From Flavobacterium sufflavum (GTDB lineage Bacteria; Bacteroidota; Bacteroidia; Flavobacteriales; Flavobacteriaceae): a stretch of 64,000 bases of DNA. Shown in pieces: positions 25,632 to 35,200 of the stretch. Position numbers and translations under genes: made by a program. The DNA lies in contig NZ_SACJ01000004.1 of NCBI RefSeq assembly GCF_004016525.1, positions 62,001-126,000 of the forward strand, given 5' to 3'. Under the pieces are notes generated by a model. That model had not been told where the DNA came from, ran no database searches, and worked only from the letters and a program-made list of their open reading frames with translations. The stretch's first letter is position 1. Every line of letters begins with the position of its first letter.

Positions 25632-27080
25632 GTGAAAATCCTTGACAAATACTTATTAAAAACATTCCTGATTACATTTACCACGGTATTTGTAATCTTG
25701 TTTTTTATATTCATACTTCAAACCATTTGGCTTTTTATTGCTGAGCTGGCCGGAAAAGATTTAGATGTTGGATTAGTTATTAAGTTCTTACTATTTTCAA
25801 TGCCTAGAATTATTCCGTTGGTATTGCCTTTATCTATTCTGCTTTCCTCGATTATGACCTTTGGAAATCTGGCTGAAAACTACGAATTTGCAGCAATGAA
25901 ATCCTCTGGTATCTCATTACAGAGAGCCATGAGAAGCCTTACCTTATTCATTGTTGTATTGAGTATTGTGGCTTTCTTTTTTGCCAATAATGTAATCCCT
26001 TTTGCCGAATATAAATTTATCAATTTTAGACAAAACATTGCCCAACTGAAACCTGCAATGGCAATCACCGAAGGTCAATTTAGCGATGTGGGTTATTACA
26101 ATATCAAAGTCAATAAAAAATCAGGCGAAAATGGGAATAAACTAACCGGAATTACCATTCATAAAAAATCAATGAACGGCGATGGCAGTAAAACAGTCAT
26201 AAAAGCTAAAAAAGGAGAACTGATTAGTAGCGAAAATTCAAGTGTTTTACAAATGGTATTGAATGACGGAAACTACTACGAAGACATTACTCCTAAAAAT
26301 TATTCAGACCGAAATAAAATTCCTTTTGCTAAAAGTTCGTTTAAAAAATACACAATAAACATTGATTTGTCATACTTAAACAAAGCAAATGTAGACGACG
26401 AAAAAGTTAACAATACCAATACCATGTTAACGGTTAATGAACTGAATTACACCTTAGATTCATTAAACAAAAATTTCAAAACCGAAGTAGCCTCTTATTC
26501 CGAAAACATCAGCTTAAGAACCACCATTGAAAACAAAACCTTTAATGATTTAGCAAACAAAGAACTGGTTCGAAAAAGAAAAACACTTCCTACTGATATT
26601 CTGTCTTTATATGATAACAAAAAGAAATCAGAAATTTTAAAAACAGCCAGCAGTAATCTTAGCAGTATTGGTTATAGTATAGACGGCAGCAGAACCAATT
26701 TGCAAGCCAAACAAAAAAACATCAACAACCACTTATTGGCTTTCTATGACAAGTTTGTAATTGCTTTTGCCTGTTTTATGATGTTTTTTATCGGAGCACC
26801 ATTAGGGGCAATTATTAGAAAAGGAGGACTTGGACTGCCAATTATTTTTGCCGTATTAATTTTTATTACCTTTCACTTTATTAATACTTTTGGAAAAAGA
26901 TTTTCACAGGAAAACGGAATGACTCCTTTCTTAGGAGCCTGGATGTCTTCCTTTATCTTATCTCCACTCGCTATATTACTAACTTACAGAGCCACAAACG
27001 ACATTGGTTTAATCAACATGGATGTTGTATTGGCTCCACTACAGAAACTACTACAGAAATTCATACCTAACAAAAAATAA
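25632..27080 (+). CDS. LptF/LptG-family permease (YjgP/YjgQ)
   Basis: 482 residues. The N-terminal three helices 'DKYLLKTFLITFTTVFVILFF', 'PRIIPLVLPLSILLSSIMTFGNLAENYEFAAMKSSGIS' and 'FANNVIPFAEYKF', a long periplasmic domain (about 135-370) and three C-terminal helices match the LptF/G fold, the membrane part of the ABC exporter of lipopolysaccharide. The GTG at 25632 is the start, 8 bases after the LolA-like stop; no nearby ATG suits the membrane topology. It ends 9 bases before ribBA. The ATPase LptB is not in the window. Confidence 0.85.
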   Translation: MKILDKYLLKTFLITFTTVFVILFFIFILQTIWLFIAELAGKDLDVGLVIKFLLFSMPRIIPLVLPLSILLSSIMTFGNLAENYEFAAMKSSGISLQRAMRSLTLFIVVLSIVAFFFANNVIPFAEYKFINFRQNIAQLKPAMAITEGQFSDVGYYNIKVNKKSGENGNKLTGITIHKKSMNGDGSKTVIKAKKGELISSENSSVLQMVLNDGNYYEDITPKNYSDRNKIPFAKSSFKKYTINIDLSYLNKANVDDEKVNNTNTMLTVNELNYTLDSLNKNFKTEVASYSENISLRTTIENKTFNDLANKELVRKRKTLPTDILSLYDNKKKSEILKTASSNLSSIGYSIDGSRTNLQAKQKNINNHLLAFYDKFVIAFACFMMFFIGAPLGAIIRKGGLGLPIIFAVLIFITFHFINTFGKRFSQENGMTPFLGAWMSSFILSPLAILLTYRATNDIGLINMDVVLAPLQKLLQKFIPNKK

Positions 27081-27089
27081 CTACCAAAA

Positions 27090-28223
27090 ATGGCCAACGA
27101 TAAAATACAACTCCACACAATTGAAGAAGCAATCGAGGATATCCGTCAAGGAAAAATAATCTTAGTTGTTGATGATGAAGACAGGGAAAATGAAGGCGAT
27201 TTTTTAGCAGCGGCTGAGAAAGTAACTCCTGAAATGATCAACTTTATGGCCACACATGGTCGTGGATTAATTTGTACCCCACTAACCGAAAAACGTTGTA
27301 AAGAATTAGATTTAAAACCAATGGTCACCAATAATACCGACCATATGGAAACTGCTTTTACGGTATCAGTTGATTTAAAAGGGAATGGAGTAACTACAGG
27401 TATTTCGGCTGCCGATCGCGCAAAAACGGTACTATCTTTAATCGATACTAAAACAAAACCACAGGATTTAGCCAGACCAGGACATATTTTCCCTTTAATT
27501 GCAAAAGAAGGTGGTGTTTTAAGAAGAACCGGACATACTGAAGCTGCGATAGACTTTGCCAGATTAGCAGGCTTTAAACCAGCCGGTGTTATTGTTGAAG
27601 TAATGAACGAGGATGGAACTATGGCTCGTTTACCACAATTAGTTAAAATTGCTAAAAAATTCGACATCAAAGTTGTTTCGATCGAAGCTCTTGTTGCCTA
27701 TCGAATGCAACACGACAGTATCATTGTTAAAAAAGAAGATTTTGATATCAATACCCGTTTTGGTACTTTCCGCTTAAGAGCTTACGAACAAATAACAAAT
27801 AAACAAATCCATATTGCTTTAACAAAAGGAACCTGGAATACAGGAGAGCCTATTTTGACAAGAATTCACTCTTCACAGGTAAATAACGACTTATTAGGCA
27901 CTTTAACCAATAACGTTGACCAACAATTAGACGATATGTTTAAAATAATCAACGAAAACGGTCGTGGAGCAGTAATTTTCATCAATCAGGATATGTCAGC
28001 TGTAAACTTGCTTAACCGTATCACCGAATTGAAAACACTACAAGCCGAAGGAACCATGAAAGCACCTAAAGTTGTTATTGACATCAAAGATTACGGAATT
28101 GGAGCACAAATATTACACGATATAGATATTTCAAAAATAAGATTGGTATCTAATAGTACCCAAACCAAACGTGTGGGAATGATTGGTTATGGCTTAGAAA
28201 TTACAGAATATGTACACTATTAA
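27090..28223 (+). CDS. ribB: RibBA-type protein: DHBP synthase with degenerate GTP cyclohydrolase II domain
   Basis: 377 residues. The N-terminal domain (about 1-205) is an intact 3,4-dihydroxy-2-butanone-4-phosphate synthase: 'VDDEDRENEGDFLAAAEKV' with acidic metal ligands, 'MATHGRGLICTPL', 'RPGHIFPLIAKEGGVLRRTGHTEAAIDFARLAG'. The C-terminal domain (about 210-377) has the GCHII fold ('RFGTFRLRAY', 'LTRIHSS', 'DYGIGAQIL'), but the three zinc cysteines are replaced (Cys to Gln, Asn and Val in 'HSSQVNNDLLGTLTNNV') and the RQEGRGIGL motif is NQDMSAVNL. The domain should therefore lack GTP cyclohydrolase II activity, as in RibBX-type proteins, so riboflavin synthesis needs a GCHII elsewhere. The gene is preceded by the lptF/G-like permease and followed by a terminator. 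Confidence 0.85.
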   Translation: MANDKIQLHTIEEAIEDIRQGKIILVVDDEDRENEGDFLAAAEKVTPEMINFMATHGRGLICTPLTEKRCKELDLKPMVTNNTDHMETAFTVSVDLKGNGVTTGISAADRAKTVLSLIDTKTKPQDLARPGHIFPLIAKEGGVLRRTGHTEAAIDFARLAGFKPAGVIVEVMNEDGTMARLPQLVKIAKKFDIKVVSIEALVAYRMQHDSIIVKKEDFDINTRFGTFRLRAYEQITNKQIHIALTKGTWNTGEPILTRIHSSQVNNDLLGTLTNNVDQQLDDMFKIINENGRGAVIFINQDMSAVNLLNRITELKTLQAEGTMKAPKVVIDIKDYGIGAQILHDIDISKIRLVSNSTQTKRVGMIGYGLEITEYVHY

Positions 28224-28275
28224 GTAATTATTCTAAAAAAGCAAAACCCATTAACTCACACAGAATAAATCATTT

Positions 28276-28303
28276 AAATCAGCTATCAAAAAATAGCTGA
28301 TTT
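28276..28303 (+). terminator. Rho-independent terminator after ribBA
   Basis: Arms 28276-28286 and 28293-28303 (AAATCAGCTAT/ATAGCTGATTT) form an 11-bp stem with a 6-base loop, followed by a T run to about 28307. It lies 53 bases past the ribBA stop. Confidence 0.85.
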
Positions 28304-28341
28304 TTTTATCCAAATATATTTTTTTATCTGGAAAAACCTCC

Positions 28342-28349
28342 TATATTTG
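28342..28349 (+). promoter_or_regulatory. -7 element (TATATTTG) of tRNA-Ser
   Basis: TATATTTG, a full match to TAnnTTTG, ends 33 bases before the tRNA-Ser start. No TTG -33 partner is seen at the expected distance. An upstream terminator isolates the tRNA gene from ribBA. Confidence 0.65.
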
Positions 28350-28381
28350 CACTCGCAATCACAAAATGATAGCGACATACT

Positions 28382-28469
28382 GGAGAAATGGCAGAGCGGT
28401 CGAATGCGGCAGTCTTGAAAACTGTTGACTGTAACAGGTCCGGGGGTTCGAATCCCTCTTTCTCCGCCA
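28382..28469 (+). tRNA. tRNA-Ser(UGA), CCA encoded
   Basis: 88 bases. The acceptor GGAGAAA pairs with TTTCTCC, followed by discriminator G and encoded CCA. The D arm region 'GCAGAGCGGTCGAATGCGGC' and the anticodon loop with UGA inside CAGTCTTGAAAACTG are visible. A long variable arm (TGTTGACTGTAACAGG region) of the class II type is present, as required for Ser. The T arm GGGGGTTCGAATCCC closes well. A promoter and terminator flank it. Confidence 0.95.
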
Positions 28470-28476
28470 GTATTTT

Positions 28477-28502
28477 AAACCCGAAATGAAAATTTCGGGT
28501 TT
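28477..28502 (+). terminator. Rho-independent terminator of tRNA-Ser
   Basis: Arms 28477-28487 and 28492-28502 (AAACCCGAAAT/ATTTCGGGTTT) form an 11-bp stem with a GAAA tetraloop, followed by a T run, 8 bases beyond the CCA end. Confidence 0.9.
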
Positions 28503-28933
28503 TTTAGTTTTATACAGCTAACTGAATCTAAAATACAAGAGTTAATCCGTGACCTCAAGGTTATGAATCCTGAGGTCTAAAAAGGCTAGAAAAACAAGAA
28601 AAACAACCATTGAGGTACCTCCAAAAATTAAGGTGACAAGACTTAATTTTCATTGAGATCCATCTCTTTCTACTCAAAAAGGTTAACAAACCTCAACAAA
28701 ACACTGAAAAACTTATGTTTTAAGGTGTTTAATCTTTTACGACTATTCCAAAAAATCCACCCATCCTTTCCCAAATACATTTTGTAAGAATATTTTAATA
28801 TATTTGAAATAAAAAAGTAAATTACTACTAGAATCTAACCATAAATGTATCTATAATAGTGGGGAGCAAGTCTCTATTATACATACAAATTAACAATAAT
28901 TGTTTTCAAAATCGGCCTCTAAACAAAATCCAA
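28503..28933. other. Intergenic stretch without a recognised gene
   Basis: No supportable coding sequence or RNA. It contains GACCTCA/TGAGGTC arms (28551-28557, 28571-28577) and a palindromic GAGGTACCTC near 28614; no T run follows these. It probably includes the lost promoter of the DUF1905 pseudogene. Confidence 0.5.
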
Positions 28934-29233
28934 ATGAACGGAAAAATAAAATATGAGTTTTCAGAAAAGCCATGGCGACATTCTTCATCTGGAGGTTGGT
29001 ATTTTGTTTCGCTTCCAAAAGAAATGTCAAAAGAAATCAGAAGCGTGTTAAAATCTGAAGAAGAAGGCTGAGGAAGATTAAAAGCAATAGCTAAGATTGG
29101 AAAAAGTGAATGGAAAACGGCTATATGGTTTGATACAAAAAATAAAATTTATTTGTTGCCGATAAAAGCTGAAATAAGAAAAAAAGAAAATATAGAAGCC
29201 GAAAAAGAAATAGATGTGGTTATTTGGCTTTAA
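28934..29233 (+). pseudogene. DUF1905-family gene broken by an in-frame TGA
   Basis: Starting at MNGKIKYEFSEKPWRHSSSG the frame runs 45 codons to a TGA at 29069-29071, then continues in the same frame for 53 more codons (GRLKAIAKIGKSEWKTAIWF, later 'KIYLLPIKAEIRKKENI') to TAA at 29231. Together the halves give the complete DUF1905 pattern 'GGWYFVSLP ... GWGR..a.IG...W.TaiwfD...YLLPIKA..R'. The stop falls exactly where the family usually has the Trp of a Gly-Trp-Gly motif, so a single G-to-A change (TGG to TGA) explains it. It could instead be readthrough or a sequencing error. Confidence 0.85.
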
Positions 29234-29402
29234 ATCTGTTACTAAAAAGAAACAGCTGCACTAAAAGTTGTTTAAAACCATAGTTCTGTAGTTTTTCAGC
29301 AGTTAATTAGTACGTTGAATTTTTACTTATCTTTAAAACTAAATTAGTAAAACACTACTATGCGTAACATTAAATATAACTCTAAATAATCTTGATAGAC
29401 AT

Positions 29403-29669
29403 ATGGAGAAAACATATAAAAATTGCCAAAGTTGTGGAATGCCATTGAATAAAGACAAGAATGGCGGGGGGACTAATGCAGACGGGACAAAAAGTAGAAT
29501 GTTTTGTTCAAAATGTTTTGAGAATGGAAATTTCACTTTACCAGATATAACAGTTGACGAAATGAAAGAGCTGGTAAAAGGAAAACTTAAAGAATTTGGT
29601 TTTCCAGGTTTCTTAGCTGGATTCTTTACAAAAGGCATTCCTAAGCTGGAAAGATGGAAAAATAATTAA
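29403..29669 (+). CDS. Small zinc-ribbon domain protein
   Basis: 88 residues. The zinc ribbon has two CxxC knuckles, NCQSCGMPL (Cys8, Cys11) and FCSKCFENG (Cys35, Cys38), separated by a Lys/Gly-rich loop, in the pattern of the PF12674-type putative zinc ribbon. The C-terminal half ('ITVDEMKELVKGKLKEFGFPGFLAGFFTKGIPKLERWK') is helical. Its partner or target is unknown. The flavin oxidoreductase starts 33 bases downstream, so they could be co-transcribed. Confidence 0.8.
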   Translation: MEKTYKNCQSCGMPLNKDKNGGGTNADGTKSRMFCSKCFENGNFTLPDITVDEMKELVKGKLKEFGFPGFLAGFFTKGIPKLERWKNN

Positions 29670-29702
29670 ATAATTCCGCGCTTACCAAATTTTAAATCAC
29701 TA

Positions 29703-30740
29703 ATGAGTACTATACTACTAAATAAGTTAGGGATAAGTTATCCTATTATCCAGGCTCCCATGTTTGGTGTGACTACTCCCGAAATGGTCGCTGCGGCGAA
29801 TAGAGCAGGATGTTTAGGATCGGCTGCTCTTGGCGATTTAGATTACAACAGCACTATACAAATCCTTAGGGAGTGTAAAAATTTAACCGCTGCTAATTTT
29901 GCCGCAAACATTTTTGTAAATGAGATACCTCCAATCACAGAGGAATTGAAAATCAAATACAGCAAAACAAAAGACTATCTCTACCAATTGGCGGAAAAAC
30001 TCTATCTCGAAGTTGATTTACCTGAGATAGAAAAAATTAAACCTGCAGGATACCAACAACAAATTGAAGCAATAATAGACGAAAACATTAAAATCCTGAG
30101 TTTTACATTCGGAAATCTGGACAACGACTCCATCAATACATTAAAAAACCATGGAATTGTACTAATAGGAAATTGTACAAGCGAAAAAGAAGCACAACTC
30201 CTGATTAACTCCGGAATTGACATTATCAGTCTTCAGGGTATTGAGGCAGGTGGTCATCGGGGTTCATTCAGCACCGAAAACATTCCTAAAATTGGCGGTT
30301 TGTCATTATTACAAAACGTTAGAGCTATAACCGATATTCCTTTAATATATGCCGGTGGCATTACCAGTAAAAAAACAATGGAATCCCTGTCGGTTTTAGG
30401 TGCCGATGGTTTTCAGATAGGAACCCTCCTTCTGTGTTCGAAAGAAAGTGCTCTGACATCCGCCGAAAAACAACGATTACTTAAAGCTTCTGAGAAAGAA
30501 ATTATCCTCACCCGAAGTTTTTCAGGTCGTTATGCAAGAGGTTTAAAAAATGAATTTATAGAGCTATTTGAAAATTCTGATTATGTACTGCCTTATCCTT
30601 ATCAAAACAAGTTAACTGCTCCATTTAGAAAAGCAGCCAGAAATGCACAGCTATTGGAATACGTTAACCTATGGACGGGGCAGTCTTACAAGAATCTCAG
30701 TCAGGAATCAACCGAGTCAATAATAAACAACCTTAAATAA
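29703..30740 (+). CDS. Nitronate monooxygenase/2-nitropropane dioxygenase-like FMN enzyme
   Basis: 345 residues, TIM-barrel flavoprotein. Seen: 'YPIIQAPMFGVTTPEMVAAANRAGCLGSAA' at the start (Q-A-P-M motif), 'ISLQGIEAGGHRGSF' with the conserved Glu-Ala-Gly-Gly-His near 180, 'PLIYAGGITSKKTME' and 'GADGFQIGTLLLC' for FMN phosphate binding. The family includes true nitronate monooxygenases and enoyl-ACP reductase-like enzymes (FabK), so the substrate is uncertain. Length fits class II NMO. It ends at a strong terminator. Confidence 0.85.
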   Translation: MSTILLNKLGISYPIIQAPMFGVTTPEMVAAANRAGCLGSAALGDLDYNSTIQILRECKNLTAANFAANIFVNEIPPITEELKIKYSKTKDYLYQLAEKLYLEVDLPEIEKIKPAGYQQQIEAIIDENIKILSFTFGNLDNDSINTLKNHGIVLIGNCTSEKEAQLLINSGIDIISLQGIEAGGHRGSFSTENIPKIGGLSLLQNVRAITDIPLIYAGGITSKKTMESLSVLGADGFQIGTLLLCSKESALTSAEKQRLLKASEKEIILTRSFSGRYARGLKNEFIELFENSDYVLPYPYQNKLTAPFRKAARNAQLLEYVNLWTGQSYKNLSQESTESIINNLK

Positions 30741-30758
30741 AGAAATTACTAAACAAAA

Positions 30759-30785
30759 AAGAGCCGAACGTGATGTTCGGCTCTT
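30759..30785. terminator. Bidirectional rho-independent terminator
   Basis: Arms 30759-30769 and 30775-30785 (AAGAGCCGAAC/GTTCGGCTCTT) form an 11-bp GC-rich stem with a short loop. It lies 18 bases after the flavin enzyme and 26 bases after the leftward efflux operon end, so it can serve both. Confidence 0.85.
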
Positions 30786-30810
30786 CGTTTATAAAAATGG
30801 GGAAATGTTG

Positions 30811-32244
30811 TTACTTCCAACCTCCACCAAGGTTTTTATACACATTAACCACGGCATTCAATTGGTCTCTTTTAGTTTCAATCAATTCCAGTTTCGTTTC
30901 TAAAGCATCGCGCTGCGTTAGTAAAACTTCTAAATAATCAACTCTCGCCGATTTAAACAAATCATTGGAAACATTGATAGACTGATCTAAGGCAGCTACC
31001 TGTTGTGATTTTAAATCATAACTTTTTTCCAGATTATCAATCTTAGAAAGTTGGTTTGAAACTTCTAAATAAGCATTCAAAACCGTTTTTTCATAGTTGT
31101 ACAAAGCTTGAAGTTGTCTTGCATTAGCAGAGTTAAACTCGGCTTTAATTGCATTTCTGTTAATCAAAGGTGCAGCTAAATCGCCTACCAAATTGTACAG
31201 TAAAGACTCTGGAGTTCTAAACAAATAAGAAGGTTTGAACGCATTGAATCCTACTCCTGCCGAAATTTCCAAAGAAGGGAAAAACTCTGCTCTGGCTACT
31301 TTCACATCAATTTTGGCTGCTACCAATTCTAATTCGGCTTGTTTAATATCCGGACGATTGCTTAACAACTGTGATGGAATACCCGCAGCAATTGTTTTAG
31401 GAACAACACTCAAAACTGAAGCTTTATCTCTAGGAATTTCTTGCGGATAACGTCCTAACAAAAAGTTGATTCTGTTTTCAGTCTCTTTAATATTTTGACG
31501 AATATCAAATTCCAAACTTCTTGATTTCAAGACTTCAGCCTTGAATTTTTGTACTGCTAATTCAGTTTCTTTTGCAGCCTCTTTTTGCCATTGCACAATT
31601 TCTAAAGCATTCTTCTGAATGGCTATATTTTGTTGCACAATCAGCAATTGGTTATCCAATGCCTGTAATTCATAATACGAATTAGCGACCTCGGCAACCA
31701 AATTAGTCAACACAAAGTTTTTACCTTCTACAGTGGCCAAATATCTTGTTAAAGCTGCTTTTTTAGAGTTGTGGAGTTTGTGCCAAATATCCACTTCCCA
31801 ATTCGCATAAGCTCCAACAATAAAATCTCCTAATGGATCCGGCATTTCTTTTCCCGGAGTGATTTCAGTAGAAGCATCACCTGCACCCTGACTGGTATAA
31901 CGTCCTACTTTTTCAATTCCTGAACCGGCACGCAAACCTACGGTTGGGAACAAAGCCGCCTTTTTAAGACGAACTTCGTTTTTAGCAATTTCGATTTCCT
32001 GTAAGGTAATCATCAACTCCTGATTGTTTTGTAAGGCAGTATCAATTAAGCTTTGCAAATTGGTATCAGTAAAGAAATTTCTCCATTGTACCGTAGCGGT
32101 ATTGGTAGTGTCTTTACTCGAATTATATGCTTCAGGAACCACCGTTTTAGCAGTGCTTTCCATAATCGATGGAGCCTTACATCCTACTACTAGTGCACTT
32201 AAACCAAGTACAACAACGTATTTATTTAGCTGAACTTTATACAT
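30811..32244 (-). CDS. RND efflux outer-membrane lipoprotein channel (OprM/NodT type)
   Basis: 477 residues. A lipobox signal (VVLGLSALVVGCKAPS) gives an N-terminal lipid-modified Cys. Two repeated TolC-like outer-membrane-efflux domains follow ('WRNFFTDTNLQSLIDTALQNNQELMITLQEIEIAKNEV', 'SNRPDIKQAELELVAAKIDVKVARAEFFPSLEISAGVGF'), with 'LLSQRPDI'-like 'LLSNRPDIKQAE' as signature. It forms the outer-membrane exit of the tripartite pump. The ATG at 32244 is chosen over an upstream TTG at 32256; it overlaps the inner-membrane pump gene by 8 bases, indicating translational coupling. Confidence 0.93.
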   Translation of the reverse strand: MYKVQLNKYVVVLGLSALVVGCKAPSIMESTAKTVVPEAYNSSKDTTNTATVQWRNFFTDTNLQSLIDTALQNNQELMITLQEIEIAKNEVRLKKAALFPTVGLRAGSGIEKVGRYTSQGAGDASTEITPGKEMPDPLGDFIVGAYANWEVDIWHKLHNSKKAALTRYLATVEGKNFVLTNLVAEVANSYYELQALDNQLLIVQQNIAIQKNALEIVQWQKEAAKETELAVQKFKAEVLKSRSLEFDIRQNIKETENRINFLLGRYPQEIPRDKASVLSVVPKTIAAGIPSQLLSNRPDIKQAELELVAAKIDVKVARAEFFPSLEISAGVGFNAFKPSYLFRTPESLLYNLVGDLAAPLINRNAIKAEFNSANARQLQALYNYEKTVLNAYLEVSNQLSKIDNLEKSYDLKSQQVAALDQSINVSNDLFKSARVDYLEVLLTQRDALETKLELIETKRDQLNAVVNVYKNLGGGWK

Positions 32245-35200
32245 GATTGTTATCAATTTCTTCAGTTAATGGATTTTCATTTTCATTTTTAATCATCTTG
32301 TATTTCTCCGAAATTCTAGCGAATATGTAGTACAAGCCCGGAATAATGAATACTCCGCAAATTGTTCCTACAAGCATTCCTCCTGCTGCTGCCGTACCGA
32401 TGGTTCTGTTTCCAATTTTTCCTGGTCCGGTAGCAAAAACTAACGGAATCAAACCAGCAATAAACGCAAAGGAAGTCATCAAAATAGGACGGAACCTTGC
32501 TTTAGCACCTTCCATGGCAGCTTCCAGCACTGATTTTCCGGCAAGACGTCGTTGTATAGCAAACTCTACTATCAAAACGGCATTTTTACCTAATAAACCA
32601 ATCAACATTACCATGGCAACCTGTGCATAAATATTGTTTTCTAAACCGGTTAATTTTAACAGCATGAACGCACCAAAGATTCCCGCAGGCAACGATAGAA
32701 TTACTGATAATGGTAAAATAAAACTTTCGTATTGTGCTGCCAAAACCAGATATACAAATCCTAAACAGATCAAGAAAACCCAAATAGCCTGGTTTCCTTG
32801 TGCTACCTCATCGGCAGAGATACCCGCCCAGTCAATATCATAACCTCTAGGTAATTTCTCAGCAGCCACTTGCTGAATAACTTTAATGGCCGTTCCACTA
32901 CTGTACCCTGGTGCCGAAGAACCACTAATCTGCGTAGAAGTGTACATATTATGTCTTGTAATTTCCGATAGACCATACACTTTTTCCAATTTCATAAAAG
33001 CTGAAAAAGGAACCATTTCATCGCGGTCATTTTTCACATACAATTTCAAAATATCCTCTGGCAAGGCACGGTATTCCGGTGCTGCCTGAACAATTACCTT
33101 GTAGTTAATACCGAATTTAATGAAACTGATCTCGTAGTTACTTCCCACTAAAGTAGATAAGGTATTCATCGCATTTTCAATAGACACTCCTTTTTGTTGT
33201 GCCAAATCATTGTCAACCTTCATCATGTACTGAGGGAAACTGGAACTATAGAAACTGAATACGTTAGATAACTCTTTGTGCTTGTTCAATTCGGCAACAA
33301 ATTCATTATTTACCTTCTCCATTTTTTTGTAATCCCCTGAACCTGTTTTGTCCAATAAACGAAGTTCAAATCCTCCTGCAGCTCCATATCCAGGTACAGC
33401 AGGTGGTTGGAAAAACTCAATATTAGCTCCTGAAATGTCTTTGGATTTTTCTTCTAATTCGGTCATAATCTCACGAACAGATTGCTTTCTGTCGTTCCAA
33501 TCCTTAAGGTTAACCAAACAGGTTCCTGAGTTGGCACCTGTACCTTCAGACAAAATCTCATAACCTGCCAATGAAGAAACTGATTTCACTCCTTCTACAC
33601 CTTCTGCAATTTTTTGCAGCTTTTCGGCAATATTATTCGTTCTTTCTAGTGATGAACCCGGAGGCGTTTGAATAACGGCATAAAACATCCCTTGATCCTC
33701 ATTTGGAATAAATCCGGAAGGAACCGTACTACTGGTAATCCATATTCCGGCACAAAAAGCAAGCAAGGTTACCATAGTAACTGTTCTTCTGCTGACAATC
33801 TTTCTTAATAGCTTTTGGTATTTATCTGAAATAAAATTGAATTTATTATTAAAGGCATCCAAAAACATATCAATAGGCGTCTTCTTTTTAGCAGCACCGT
33901 GATTGTTTTTCAACATCATCGCACAAAGTGCCGGTGTTAATGTCAATGCCACAATTCCCGAAAGGATAATAGCTGTTGCCATTGTGATAGAGAATTGACG
34001 ATAAAATACCCCAACCGGACCTGACATGAACGCTACCGGAACAAATACCGCCGCCATCAAGAACGTAATAGCCACAATTGCCCCTGCAATCTCGTGCATG
34101 GCTTTTTTAGTTGCTTTTAAAGCCGAAAGATGCTCTTCCTCCATCTTAGCATGTACGGCTTCGATAACCACAATGGCATCATCGACAACGACCCCAATAG
34201 CTAAAACAAGAGCAAATAATGTAATTAAGTTCAACGAAATATCGAAAAATGTCATGAACACAAATGTTCCAATTAACGATACCGGTACCGCAATGGCCGG
34301 GATTAAAGTGGAACGCCAGTCGCCCAAGAAAATAAACACAACCAATCCCACCAAAATAAAGGCTTCCACTAAGGTGTGAATTACTTTTTCGATAGAAGCA
34401 TCTAAGAATTTAGAAACGTCATACGATATTTCATAATCCATTCCTTTTGGAAACTTTTGTTTTATTTTTTCCAGTTTGGCTTTTACTTCTTCAATAACCT
34501 GATTGGCATTACTACCAAAAGATTGCTTCAATACAATTGCCGCTGATGGTCTTCCATTTAAGTTCGAATAAATATCATACATCGAACTACCAAATTCCAC
34601 ATTGGCAACATCTTTCAAACGTAAAATTTCCCCATTTGGATTCGATCTTAATACAATATTACCATATTGCTCTTTAGTTGTAAAACGACCTGAATATTTC
34701 AATACATATTCAAATGCCTGCGAACGTTTCCCTGAGGCTTCCCCTGTTTTACCCGGAGAGGCTTCCAAACTCTGACTTGATAAAGCTTCCATTACCTCTT
34801 CAGCAGAAATTTTATAAGCCAGCATACGGTCAGGTTTCAACCAAATACGCATGGCATATTCACGTGTTCCTAAGATATCTCCGGATCCAATACCATTTAC
34901 CCTTTTTAATTCTGACAATACGTTGATATCGGCATAGTTGTATAAAAACTTCATGTCGGTATTTTTATCCGTACTATAAAGGTTAACATACATCAACATA
35001 CTTGGAACCTCACGGGAAATTTTAAGTCCCTCTCTTACTACTAATGGTGGTAGCTTATTAGTAACCGAAGCTACACGGTTTTGAACGTTAACCGCGGCCT
35101 GATTAGGATCGGTACCTAAGTTAAACACCACTTTTATATTAGCCTCACCATCATTTCCTGCATCAGAACTCATGTATTTCATTCCCGGAACTCCATTTAA

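Noticed and set aside
28859..28933. GTG-initiated N-terminal extension of the DUF1905 gene
   Set aside because: The family pattern begins at the ATG at 28934; the extension has no recognisable sequence.
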